Of a DNA stretch of 64,000 nucleotides, positions 17,269-25,633 are shown in pieces (positions within the stretch are counted from its first letter, which is position 1; each line of letters starts with the position of its first letter). The position numbers were made by a program, and so were the translations under genes. Below the pieces are notes generated by a model that worked only from the letters and a program-made list of their open reading frames with translations, was not told where the DNA came from and did not search any database. Origin of the DNA: a virus; IMG/VR virus record IMGVR_UViG_3300005841_000936, positions 17,560 through 81,559 of that record; one strand, given 5' to 3'.

Positions 17269-17332
17269 AGAGTGTCCTATGCGCGTCGCGACTTGCTATG
17301 CGAGGCTCGTCCTCATCACCGCCGTCAACCGG

Positions 17333-19594
17333 CTAAATGTGACCACCATCATCATAGATCGCCGCCGTGGCGCTATTACCTCCACCTGCCAGGACAACCT
17401 GCTTGCCGGTATTGTTGGCCGTCGAGTAGTCTAGGAACACTCTCTTGCCGCCTGTGCCTGCTCCGCGCTTGTCCTCGAATTTCCAAGGCATGGCACACTC
17501 GAAGTCTGAAACTTTGGCTTCCGTAAACGTGCCCGCCGCAGAAGTTACCTTGAGCAGTGAGAGAGTGCAGCCAGGGGTGAAATCATTCAGAATGCGAACA
17601 CCCTTAAGGTGGAAACCCTTAAGGTTACAGTCCGGTGCATTCTGATCGGCATTACTCGGGTCAACGGTAGCCACGGTGTTGCCGATCGTGAAGCCGTTAA
17701 GCGCCGCGGCGCCCCCATTCGGGATCCAATTGTTGATCGTCAATCCATCGACGACAAAGCCATCCCAATCACTTCCGTGAGCCATCAGCTCCGGGGCGCG
17801 GAAATTGTTCAGGATATTGTTCGCAATCCGGAGGACCCGGCCGCGCGCGGCCGACGGGTTTGTCTTCGCGAAACGCTGCGTCAGGCCCTCGAAATAGTTG
17901 TCACAGATATTCACGTAATCGTTCTGGATCCACACGCCTGTGCTATTGGCGAACACGCCAGTGTAGATCGTATTCAAGATAAAGTTGTCCGAAATGATCG
18001 AAGCGTAAGATGAACCAGGGCCACCAGAATATCCGCCGTCAAAATTAAGGAAGTAACCGCGCGATTGAGGCGTAAGATCGCCGTTGTCTCCCATCCAGCC
18101 AAGGGAACCCCCGCCCTTGGTGCAAATCATAGCCTGATTACCGGCGCAATGTTGAACGCGATTACCCTGAATGCTCAGGCGTCCAGCCTTACCATAGATT
18201 GGTTCGATATTGCCGACCGATGCACCGCTCTCCTTGTAAGCCGCGGTGATCTGGACACCAACGCCGGGAGGGGTCGCGAAGCACAGCATGAACTGCTTGG
18301 TGTTGTAATCAATCCAGCAGGCATAGTCGTGGCCAGTGAGGGCTACGGCAGTTCCCGTCGCGCTCGCGGCCAGCGACAAAGTGACTGTGTCGGCAGTATG
18401 ATCAATGGCCGTCACGTACGCATTCGCAGGAATGCCGGTGCCAGTCACGGACGCGCCAACATAAAGGGCATGGGTGTCAACGACGCCCGTTAGAACAGCC
18501 GACGATGCCGTTGTGTTGGCGGTGAAGGCCACCGCCGACAGCTGGTCAAGCAAACCTGTACCTTGGATCAGCTGAACGCCTGGTCGATACCATGCGTGGT
18601 CCGCGTCATCGGCAACTACGCCAGTGCCTGTGACAGTGAGACTGTCAAGCAGAGGCAAATATGTCAGCGAGCCAGTAAATACCGTCGTCTCACCGTCACC
18701 GGTGACGATAACCTCGGAGCGAGCGGTACCGTAATGCTGAAGCACTTTCTCGACAAAGTTGTCGTGGATCGATGCCGACTTCGCATTAACCTCAATGCCA
18801 TAGTTTCCGACCGAGCCTGGGTTGGACAAAGGCCGAACATTGCGAACATCGTTGTCATGGATATCAAGATGACCGAGCATATCAGGCCGCTGCCCGTTAC
18901 CAGGGTTAGCTACATAGCCCCACACGATCCCGCCGAAACCGCCTCGGATACCCGCAAGGCCGCAATCGATATCGTTGCCGCTGATCTGTGCGTAATTCCA
19001 ACGCGCTGCTTGAGCGCGGCACAAGCCACCACGATTTCGAACGACATTGTTCTTGAGAATGACCCGCTTCATGATTTTGTCGTAGGTCGGGTTCGCGGTT
19101 GAAGCGGCAAATCCACATTCCCAATTGGTCATGCGGCAGTTCTCGATCACAATGCGATCGACATCCTCTTCCATGAGGCTGGTGTAAACGAGATATTTTC
19201 CGTTAGTGGCGATGCCCGGCAGACCAAAATTCTCAAAGTGAATTCCTGAAGCGTACAAGGAACCACTGCGAGCATTGAGACAGGCATTGGCCGGGACAGT
19301 GGCGTTGGAAAACAGCAATCGAGTCTTACCAGGAACACCCGTGATAACGACGGGGGCTGAGAGCAGCGCGGTCATGGCGACGAGCGACCGGATATCGTAG
19401 TCGTAAGGTCCAAAATGAACATAGCCACCGCTGGTCAGCAATGCCTGCCACGCCGCCGTGTTGGTCACTACATCCGCCGGATTAGCCAGGCCGGCCGTGA
19501 AACCGGCCGCTTCCGCTGTCTCGACCAGCAGCAGATTCACCGCGGCGCGCAGTTCACCGTATTGATGGTCTTCAGCAACGAGGGGATTCGACAT
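17333..19594 (-). CDS. Tailspike-like protein with right-handed beta-helix
   Basis: This 753-residue protein has an N-terminal region of about 100 residues likely for attachment, then a long ladder of Asn/Gly/Val-rich coils (VIENCRMTNWECGF, VILKNNVVRNRGG, AQISGNDIDCGLAG, LDIHDNDVRNVRP, ASIHDNFVEKVLQ). This is the pattern of pectate-lyase-type beta-helices in tailspikes. Residues 290-420 interrupt the helix with Thr/Val repeats. Such proteins bind and often depolymerise surface polysaccharide; the active-site acids cannot be assigned by eye. It sits among three other appendage genes between portal and prohead protease. Confidence 0.7.
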   Translation of the reverse strand: MSNPLVAEDHQYGELRAAVNLLLVETAEAAGFTAGLANPADVVTNTAAWQALLTSGGYVHFGPYDYDIRSLVAMTALLSAPVVITGVPGKTRLLFSNATVPANACLNARSGSLYASGIHFENFGLPGIATNGKYLVYTSLMEEDVDRIVIENCRMTNWECGFAASTANPTYDKIMKRVILKNNVVRNRGGLCRAQAARWNYAQISGNDIDCGLAGIRGGFGGIVWGYVANPGNGQRPDMLGHLDIHDNDVRNVRPLSNPGSVGNYGIEVNAKSASIHDNFVEKVLQHYGTARSEVIVTGDGETTVFTGSLTYLPLLDSLTVTGTGVVADDADHAWYRPGVQLIQGTGLLDQLSAVAFTANTTASSAVLTGVVDTHALYVGASVTGTGIPANAYVTAIDHTADTVTLSLAASATGTAVALTGHDYACWIDYNTKQFMLCFATPPGVGVQITAAYKESGASVGNIEPIYGKAGRLSIQGNRVQHCAGNQAMICTKGGGSLGWMGDNGDLTPQSRGYFLNFDGGYSGGPGSSYASIISDNFILNTIYTGVFANSTGVWIQNDYVNICDNYFEGLTQRFAKTNPSAARGRVLRIANNILNNFRAPELMAHGSDWDGFVVDGLTINNWIPNGGAAALNGFTIGNTVATVDPSNADQNAPDCNLKGFHLKGVRILNDFTPGCTLSLLKVTSAAGTFTEAKVSDFECAMPWKFEDKRGAGTGGKRVFLDYSTANNTGKQVVLAGGGNSATAAIYDDGGHI

Positions 19595-19605
19595 TCAGCG
19601 GTCCT

Positions 19606-21240
19606 TTAAGGCATCACGGCAATGTCAGGGATGACCGTCGCATCGGCTATGTTGCCAGTGTAATCGGCTCCACCACCACCACCCGGGGCCGTGACGGGGG
19701 CATTGTTCAAAACGAGAAGAATGTTGTCGTGCTCCTGGGTCGTCAGCGAGCCCTTGATGAAGATCACCAAGGACACGTCACCGATCCATCGCTGCAATGG
19801 GTTGCCACTGCTAAGGTTGTCGGCGCCAATCCGGATCCGATCGCCGGCCGTGTTAGTGACGAGCGTCGTGACAACCGGAGGCATTGCCGTGCCGTCATAT
19901 TCGCCTTCGATCGAAGTGATGCCTGAAACTGCGGGAGGCCAATGGCCCATGACCACATGCTTGCCAGCGTAAACCGAAGTGGCGTGAACTGGTCCACCCG
20001 AGCTGCGGGCCTGAAAACGTGACACGCCACTCAGATTGACCTTCTGCAGCGCCCGATTGCTGGCGTTGGTTGATCCACCATAGGTTGCAAGCGCACGCGG
20101 TGCGGTGTCGACAGCGTCGAAGCTGGCCAGCGCGAAAATATATCCTTCCTCAGCGCCGAGCGCGAATTCCGACGTGATAGTCGCGATGCGCGAGAAATAT
20201 TCAGTGCCGGTGAAGCGCACGGCGGCGTGACCATTAAGGTCGTCGAGCACAACAAGCGGAGATCCAATAGCGGTAAGAACAACGCCATGAATCGAATCCG
20301 TCCAAGTGGAGGCAACACCACTGCCGTTGCGAACCAGGAGATCAGTGTCGTTAGCGTCGAACAGGACCATTCGCGAACCGAGGTCATCGATCAGATCCTC
20401 GATCGTGTAATCGGAAACTGGAGGCTGAACGTTGAAGGTGTACGCCTTCTGCGCCGTGTCACCAAGCGCGTCAGTGGCGTGGATGATCCAGTTATAGATT
20501 TGCGCCGAAGTTGTCGTTCCCGACACACGGCCCGTTTCCGGGTCAAAGGTCGTGCCAGCCGGGATGGTGCCAGTGAGGCTGAAAACATAAGGGGCAGTGC
20601 CGCCTTGAACCTGGGGGACGAAAGAATAAATTCCGCCCACTATTGTCGACACCGGCGGGACACCGCCCATGACCAAAGGTTCGGCCAGCACGGGTTGGTA
20701 GGCAACACGCATCCGCAGGATCAGCGACAGGCGCGTGATACTGACCTCACTAGTCACATTGAAACGAAGAATGTCTCCCCGAGATAGCAGCGTGTCCCAA
20801 CCGGTCAGATCATACGAAATGGCTTTGTCGTCCGCGGCGATGCTAGGCGGAGGGGCAGTGCCTGTAATCGAGTTCTCGGCAGTTGGCGGATAGTTGGTAA
20901 AATCCGTCTTCCAGATGCTCACGATCGCCGAACCAACTGTGTTTCCCAGCAAGGTCCAGCCAGTCAGCTCACCGTCAAAAGCAATCTCGACATCAGTCTG
21001 CACACCCGAAGTAAGCGGCACGGTAATGTTGCGGATCTCATCGACCCAGGTAGAGTCACCGTCAGTGGCAGACTGCTTCACCAGAAGCTGACCTTGATCG
21101 CCTCCCGCCATACCGGGGCCGGGATCGCCTTTGAAACCCCGCGGCCCTGTCAGCCCACCGCGCTGCAGTTCCACCGGTCGGCGCTCTGCTCGGGTCAACG
21201 CCACAGTCGTGGCCGGCCTTTGTAAGACGACGGTTGTCAC
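19606..21240 (-). CDS. Tail fibre/adhesin with collagen-like, Ig-like and ConA-like segments
   Basis: This is a 544-residue protein. It has a short collagen-like stretch GPRGFKGDPGPG near residue 32, and a beta domain over about 70-170. A putative Ig (He_PIG-type) module over about 190-270 includes GTTFDPETGRVSGTTTSAQ and ATDALGDTAQKAYTFNV. A LamG/ConA-like domain follows over about 285-510 (VLFDANDTDLLVRNGSG to RIRIGADNLSSGNPLQRWIG). The modular build is typical of phage adhesins that bind glycans. It overlaps the upstream 108-residue gene by four bases. Confidence 0.7.
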   Translation of the reverse strand: MTTVVLQRPATTVALTRAERRPVELQRGGLTGPRGFKGDPGPGMAGGDQGQLLVKQSATDGDSTWVDEIRNITVPLTSGVQTDVEIAFDGELTGWTLLGNTVGSAIVSIWKTDFTNYPPTAENSITGTAPPPSIAADDKAISYDLTGWDTLLSRGDILRFNVTSEVSITRLSLILRMRVAYQPVLAEPLVMGGVPPVSTIVGGIYSFVPQVQGGTAPYVFSLTGTIPAGTTFDPETGRVSGTTTSAQIYNWIIHATDALGDTAQKAYTFNVQPPVSDYTIEDLIDDLGSRMVLFDANDTDLLVRNGSGVASTWTDSIHGVVLTAIGSPLVVLDDLNGHAAVRFTGTEYFSRIATITSEFALGAEEGYIFALASFDAVDTAPRALATYGGSTNASNRALQKVNLSGVSRFQARSSGGPVHATSVYAGKHVVMGHWPPAVSGITSIEGEYDGTAMPPVVTTLVTNTAGDRIRIGADNLSSGNPLQRWIGDVSLVIFIKGSLTTQEHDNILLVLNNAPVTAPGGGGGADYTGNIADATVIPDIAVMP

Positions 21241-21563
21241 CAGCCCCTCTTCCGAATGGTGCCTTCCCAGCGATCATCCTTTTTGCCACCCGTTTCATCC
21301 ATCACGAGGAATGGTGTGGGAGTGGTCGACGAGAGATTGGCGACGTCGTTGATCGTCAAGACCAGCATAAGTCCGGTCGCGTTATTCGGGTCGGCCACCA
21401 GAGCTTTTCTCAAGCCAGGCATCTCGAAAAACCAGGTGTCGCCTGAGATATCGACGACGGTCCCGGCCATATCCTTGTCAACAACCGAAATCGTCAGACC
21501 GGTGCGGCTGTGAACATAGATGTTGCCGAGGACATCGACGTCAGGAGGATTGTTCTGGCTCAC
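21237..21563 (-). CDS. Small hypothetical protein following portal
   Basis: This 108-residue protein starts MSQNNPPDVDVLGNIYVH and is beta-rich (GLTISVVDKDMAGTVVDISG, DTWFFEMPGLRKALV). It resembles small phage proteins that accompany fibre genes, and may be a stability or attachment module. It is translationally coupled: four-base overlaps on both sides, with portal upstream and the fibre downstream. Confidence 0.5.
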   Translation of the reverse strand: MSQNNPPDVDVLGNIYVHSRTGLTISVVDKDMAGTVVDISGDTWFFEMPGLRKALVADPNNATGLMLVLTINDVANLSSTTPTPFLVMDETGGKKDDRWEGTIRKRGW

Positions 21564-23029
21564 TTGCTACCAGCCTTCGTACGGTTGCTCTTCGCCGATT
21601 TCCCGCCAGGGGAAGTCAACGACCGACCGTTGGTGTCCTGGTTCGGTGAAACACTGCTGACATCGACCCCAGCCGCGCCTGCGTCAGGCACCAGGAAGTT
21701 CGTGCCTGACAACTCCTCAGCACCTGCGGCGGGCGGGCGCCCGTACATTTCCATATGATATTCCACATCCGTGATCAGGCCGAGTGAAAGGTCCTGCTTC
21801 AGGCGCGCGGCCTTCATCGTGAAGTGGGGCTCGAGCTCGAGAGTTGGTCGAAGTTCGACTGGGCGGAACCGAGCTTCAACGCGCCCTTGATATCCAGCGA
21901 GGCGCGTGGCGAGGGTCAGGACCTGGGTATAAAGATTCGCAACGCCACGGTTCAGTGCGTCCGCAGACATCGCAAATAGGCGAGCTTCTGTGCCGGCAGT
22001 GCCCCCGGTGTCGGACTTACCCACGACCGCCGGCATCACCTTCAGCGCTGACTGGTTCTGTGCATCGAGTACATCAATGATCTGCTGAATTTCCATGCCC
22101 GCGCCCGGGTTCTTGTCATTGATGATCTTAGCTTCAACCGAGGAGCTGTGGACGAAGGCCTGATCCGACCGAATATTTGCCATCGCTGAGGCGATATTAC
22201 CAACCTCGGTCTCGACATGGGCCCGAAGCTTGGCCGGATCCGATCGAGTGGTGCTCGGTGCGTTGGCGGCAAGCACCTCCTCGAGGATCGAAACATCCAT
22301 GCGCGGATATCCCACCACACGCATGATCCGGTACAACTCGTTGATCACCTCCTGACGCGCGGCGATCGCGTTGATCGCCGCTACGAACGGCGAGTAGGTG
22401 TACATATCCGTCGGGTTCTGATGGTAGTTCGACGTGAAAAATGTCGGCACGTTGAGATCGATCTCAACGTTCGAACCGGCCGGCTTCTGGGCAGGAAGAT
22501 ACACGCCCGGAGCCGTCTCCTTCCAGATTAGCGTCGAAGTGTCGATCAGCCGAAGTTCGAACGGGGTATAAGTCTTGTCGAGAACCAGCTCGGCACCGAT
22601 CGTACCACGCAGTAGGGCCATATAACGACAGTTCGTGCTCAATGCGTCGAGCGTCGGCTTGTTCGAATAACCGAGCGTATAATCATTGGTCGTAGTGATC
22701 TGCTCGAGAAGACTCTGTGCCAGGCCAATGCCCTCAACATCGATCTGCCGATCGGGGCCGTAGGCGTAGATGTCGAGCTTCGCAGAACCTGCAATCGTCA
22801 AATATGAATGAACCGCGGCGGACACATCTGGATCGTGGTTGACCAGATCATTGAGAAGCGTTCGGCTGTCGCCCGACTGTCGGCTTGAATAAATGTCCGT
22901 GAGATGCTGCCGATAAAGCGGCGCACGCAGGATTGGCTGCTTCGGGACGTAAGTAGGGGTGCTCGCCCGCCCGCCCTTTTGCTGCTTTCCCTTCGGTAGC
23001 AGGATCGTGAGTGGATTACCAAGCGCCAT
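21560..23029 (-). CDS. Portal protein
   Basis: This 489-residue protein fits a portal (DUF935/SPP1-like class). It includes DLVNHDPDVSAAVHSYLTIA, RYMALLRGTIGAELVLDKTY, PFELRLIDTSTLIWKETAPG, a long helical stem segment around residues 270-340, and a Pro/Ser/Lys-rich C-terminal tail. The portal dodecamer forms the DNA channel at one capsid vertex and docks TerL. It begins in a TAATG overlap with the end of terL, so the two are translationally coupled. Confidence 0.75.
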   Translation of the reverse strand: MALGNPLTILLPKGKQQKGGRASTPTYVPKQPILRAPLYRQHLTDIYSSRQSGDSRTLLNDLVNHDPDVSAAVHSYLTIAGSAKLDIYAYGPDRQIDVEGIGLAQSLLEQITTTNDYTLGYSNKPTLDALSTNCRYMALLRGTIGAELVLDKTYTPFELRLIDTSTLIWKETAPGVYLPAQKPAGSNVEIDLNVPTFFTSNYHQNPTDMYTYSPFVAAINAIAARQEVINELYRIMRVVGYPRMDVSILEEVLAANAPSTTRSDPAKLRAHVETEVGNIASAMANIRSDQAFVHSSSVEAKIINDKNPGAGMEIQQIIDVLDAQNQSALKVMPAVVGKSDTGGTAGTEARLFAMSADALNRGVANLYTQVLTLATRLAGYQGRVEARFRPVELRPTLELEPHFTMKAARLKQDLSLGLITDVEYHMEMYGRPPAAGAEELSGTNFLVPDAGAAGVDVSSVSPNQDTNGRSLTSPGGKSAKSNRTKAGSK

Positions 23030-24744
23030 TAGCCGAGCCTCGAGAGGCGGCTGCTGTCACCCATTAAACTAGAGCCCGTCTGACCGAAGGTAGTTGTAAC
23101 GATCAAGCTTGAGGTTGCGACGAGGCCTGACTGGGTATGAAACATGTGATCGCATACTCGCCTGGCTAAGAGCGACAGAGCCATCGCGTGGAAGAAGTGA
23201 TCGTTGCCGCTGGTCTTTTTCCATTCGGCCTCGACGTCTGGGCGCTCATCACGCACCATGTCGCTCAAATGGGTGATCACTGTCTCCTTCAGACCACTAT
23301 AACCACTGATCACCACCTTCCGCCGGCTGATCATCGAGTGCAGTCGATCGAGGATGAGTGTGTTGTTCGCCGAATAGTGCGTCAGCAGGCCCAACTCATC
23401 CTTGTGCGGAAGCAAAGCGTTGGCACCGCGGTACTGGATCGGCATAATCAGATACTGAGTGGCGTCACGAAGCGCATCGACCGTCGGCGTGAAGGGAAAG
23501 CGATCCGATGCGCCCTGCACGATGTTATAGATCTTGCGCAGTTCGTTGATCCGGGTCTCGAGCTGCGAGACAGGAAAGTTCTCGAACAGCACGAAGACCG
23601 GCTGGCCTTCGGCATCATCCCGGCTAAGCGTCAACCAGCAGGTAAAACCAATATCCACGCCCAGGAAGACTGGCGTGTCCTTGGCAACGTTGGGGATTTC
23701 TCCGCCCCGCATGCAGGCTTCGATGTCACCGCGCTGCACCTGCGCCGATGTCGCCGTGTAGGCCTCTCCGAGCACAGTGTTGTGGAAACCGCGTGGGAAA
23801 CTCTGCTCGAGATATTTAGCAAGCTGCGTAAAGATGTATGACGGGCTCAGTCGGCCGGTGCTAAACGGGCGTACCTGATAACCGCGAAAGTTCTGCCGGC
23901 CAGGGTATGTGGCTACCCACTCGCGCGTCTCAGCATCCTGCAGGTGCAGTCGCTTCTGACACCGCTCGCACCGAACATAGCTGTCGTGGATCGGCATCAA
24001 CGCGATCTGCTCGGCCGTCAGATCCGAGAAGTCCGAGAGCTCCGTATCAAAACCGTCAAGATAGATGAACTTGGGGGTGAAGCGCGGAATCTGCCAATGG
24101 TTGCAGCTCACACACCGAGCCAGGTATTCGCGCTGATCGGTGAGCGCGTAGCTCTTGTCGATGCCGAGCCCAACAAACGTCGGCGTGGAAAATTTCTGCG
24201 TCACCCGCATGTCGGAATTCTGCAAACGGGATTGGTAGAGACCAATCATATCCACGGGGCTAAGATCGAGCTCATCATGAAACAGAAAATCGGCCGGTGT
24301 GGAGGTTGCGTCACCCTCGGTACAGCCCGTGATGTAGAGGAAACTGTCTCTGATCTGGACCGTATCGCGCCGGCGCACCGGTGATATCTCCGTGTCCGGA
24401 TTAAAGATTTCGTCGGCCTCCAGGATTGGCTTAATCCGGGTGTTATAAACTCGAGTGAACATCTTCTCGTTGGGGAGCGTGAAGATGCCGGAGATATTGT
24501 TGCCACGAGCCGTGATCGCGAGCGCCTTGCGGATCTGAACCTCGGTCAGGCCCACCTGAGAGCATTTCTTGACCGACATGTCCGGGTGCATGTCGTCAGC
24601 GATGGCCTTCTGAAAATGATAATCGAGGAAATTAAAAGGGCGCTTCTTGATCGTGGTGTTGGCCATGATCCAACTGCCCATCGGCTGGGCACTGGATCCG
24701 GTCCCGAACCGTACCTTCACCGTATTGTAGAGTTCGTCGAACAT
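23029..24744 (-). CDS. terL: Terminase large subunit (GpA-like)
   Basis: This is a 571-residue protein if started at MFDELYNTVKVRFGTG (24744); an ATG at 24861 would add 39 residues of poor composition and has no ribosome site. The ATPase half contains KKCSQVGLTEVQIRKALAIT and a Walker B-like FLFHDELD. Two CxxC pairs (CVSCNHW, CERCQKR) form a zinc ribbon as in GpA-type terminases. The nuclease half begins FLGVDIGFTCWLTLS, with conserved acids. It packages DNA into proheads. Its start region faces the early plus-strand genes across a short divergent control region. Confidence 0.85.
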   Translation of the reverse strand: MFDELYNTVKVRFGTGSSAQPMGSWIMANTTIKKRPFNFLDYHFQKAIADDMHPDMSVKKCSQVGLTEVQIRKALAITARGNNISGIFTLPNEKMFTRVYNTRIKPILEADEIFNPDTEISPVRRRDTVQIRDSFLYITGCTEGDATSTPADFLFHDELDLSPVDMIGLYQSRLQNSDMRVTQKFSTPTFVGLGIDKSYALTDQREYLARCVSCNHWQIPRFTPKFIYLDGFDTELSDFSDLTAEQIALMPIHDSYVRCERCQKRLHLQDAETREWVATYPGRQNFRGYQVRPFSTGRLSPSYIFTQLAKYLEQSFPRGFHNTVLGEAYTATSAQVQRGDIEACMRGGEIPNVAKDTPVFLGVDIGFTCWLTLSRDDAEGQPVFVLFENFPVSQLETRINELRKIYNIVQGASDRFPFTPTVDALRDATQYLIMPIQYRGANALLPHKDELGLLTHYSANNTLILDRLHSMISRRKVVISGYSGLKETVITHLSDMVRDERPDVEAEWKKTSGNDHFFHAMALSLLARRVCDHMFHTQSGLVATSSLIVTTTFGQTGSSLMGDSSRLSRLG

Positions 24745-24808
24745 CGACGATTGTCTGGGCAGCAAGTGAATCTCGAAACAAGGAAAGAATAGCGGTGGTG
24801 GCCTCCAA

Positions 24809-24821
24809 GTTACCTGGTAAG
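24809..24821. promoter_or_regulatory. Operator-like palindrome copy 1 (one mismatch)
   Basis: GTTACCTGGTAAG differs from the consensus GTNACYNRGTNAC only at the last base. It lies in the divergent gap between terL (minus) and the first early gene (plus), the expected place for a switch between late and early transcription. Confidence 0.6.
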
Positions 24822-24839
24822 ATTCTGTTTTTGAGTGGT

Positions 24840-24856
24840 TCCGGATTTTTTCCGGA
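24840..24856. repeat. Repeated TCCGGA box in the divergent region
   Basis: TCCGGA, itself a palindrome, occurs twice separated by TTTTT. Together they form an inverted repeat between the operator copy and the early gene start at 24870. Similar TTCCGG/CCCGGA words with T runs recur at 28125, 44105 and 50240. Confidence 0.4.
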
Positions 24857-24869
24857 CTCATAGGAGGGC

Positions 24870-25403
24870 ATGCAAAATTACCCGACGCTCAGAATTGCCC
24901 AGCTTCAGAGCCTAATCTCGCTGAAGCAGTCGATCGAAGCCGACCCGCTTATGCTTCGAAAGACCGACTGTCCCTACGACAACGACTTGATCGATGTGCT
25001 CGAGGAGCTGTTCAAGACGAAGGTCATAAAGGAACGGGTCGAGGTCCCTGTCGAGGTGATTCACACCCCGCGTGCCCCGGCGGGTCGGAAGAAAAAGGCG
25101 GGTGAACTCACCGATAGCGATGCCGAGGAGGTCGAGACCCAGGCGCTGGAGCTGTTGGTGGAGCTGAAGAAGCTCGGAAAGAGCGCAGGCTCGGAAGAAA
25201 GCACCCTGGAGACCAGCGAAAAGCTGAACATTATCAAGGTGCAGACCACCCTGATGGAAAAGCTCATTAACATTCGCGAGCGCTTCTCCAACGTCAAGAA
25301 GATGTCCCAGTTTCAGGAAACGGTGATCAAGATCCTCGACGATCTGATCGGTGAGGATGGCCGGGCCGAGTTCCTGCGCCGGCTGGAGCCGTACCGGACA
25401 TGA
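24870..25403 (+). CDS. Hypothetical early protein (small terminase candidate)
   Basis: This 177-residue mostly helical protein begins MQNYPTLRIAQLQSLISLKQ, has a basic linker (RAPAGRKKKAGE) and a helical C-terminal half (EKLNIIKVQTTLMEKLINIR, FQETVIKILDDLIGEDG). AGGAGG is only two bases before the ATG, an unusually short spacing. Its place opposite terL and its helical build make a small terminase subunit or helicase loader possible, but no DNA-binding motif is certain. It overlaps the next gene in ATGA. Confidence 0.5.
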   Translation: MQNYPTLRIAQLQSLISLKQSIEADPLMLRKTDCPYDNDLIDVLEELFKTKVIKERVEVPVEVIHTPRAPAGRKKKAGELTDSDAEEVETQALELLVELKKLGKSAGSEESTLETSEKLNIIKVQTTLMEKLINIRERFSNVKKMSQFQETVIKILDDLIGEDGRAEFLRRLEPYRT

Positions 25404-25633
25404 ATGTGCCATTACTCAACCGGGAGGAAATGCTCGTTTATCAAGCGGCGCTGCTGGCGATCAGCACGGTTGTGGCGCGTGTCCAAGACTCGATCCATGC
25501 CCTGCTGGCCCGAGGATATACGATCGATGACCTGGCGCTCTCCCAAGGCATCAATCAGGGCGTCGATGAGATGAAGCACGAGATGGCGCTGAGCCTGATC
25601 CCGCATTTGGTCAATCTTGGAAGGCCCAATTAA
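25400..25633 (+). CDS. Small helical hypothetical protein
   Basis: This 77-residue protein is almost entirely helical (MLVYQAALLAISTVVARVQD, LALSQGINQGVDEMKHEMAL). It is coupled to the gene before it by ATGA and ends directly before the primase-helicase start. It may be a partner of replication or packaging proteins; no family was recognised. Confidence 0.5.
   Translation: MNVPLLNREEMLVYQAALLAISTVVARVQDSIHALLARGYTIDDLALSQGINQGVDEMKHEMALSLIPHLVNLGRPN

Noticed and set aside
20031-20787. Overlapping frames on both strands within the fibre gene
   Set aside because: Shadow frames; the minus-strand fibre shows a continuous modular protein.
24745-24861. Extended N-terminus of TerL from ATG 24861
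   Set aside because: The extra 39 residues have poor composition, no ribosome site precedes that ATG, and it would cover operator copy 1 and the divergent control region.
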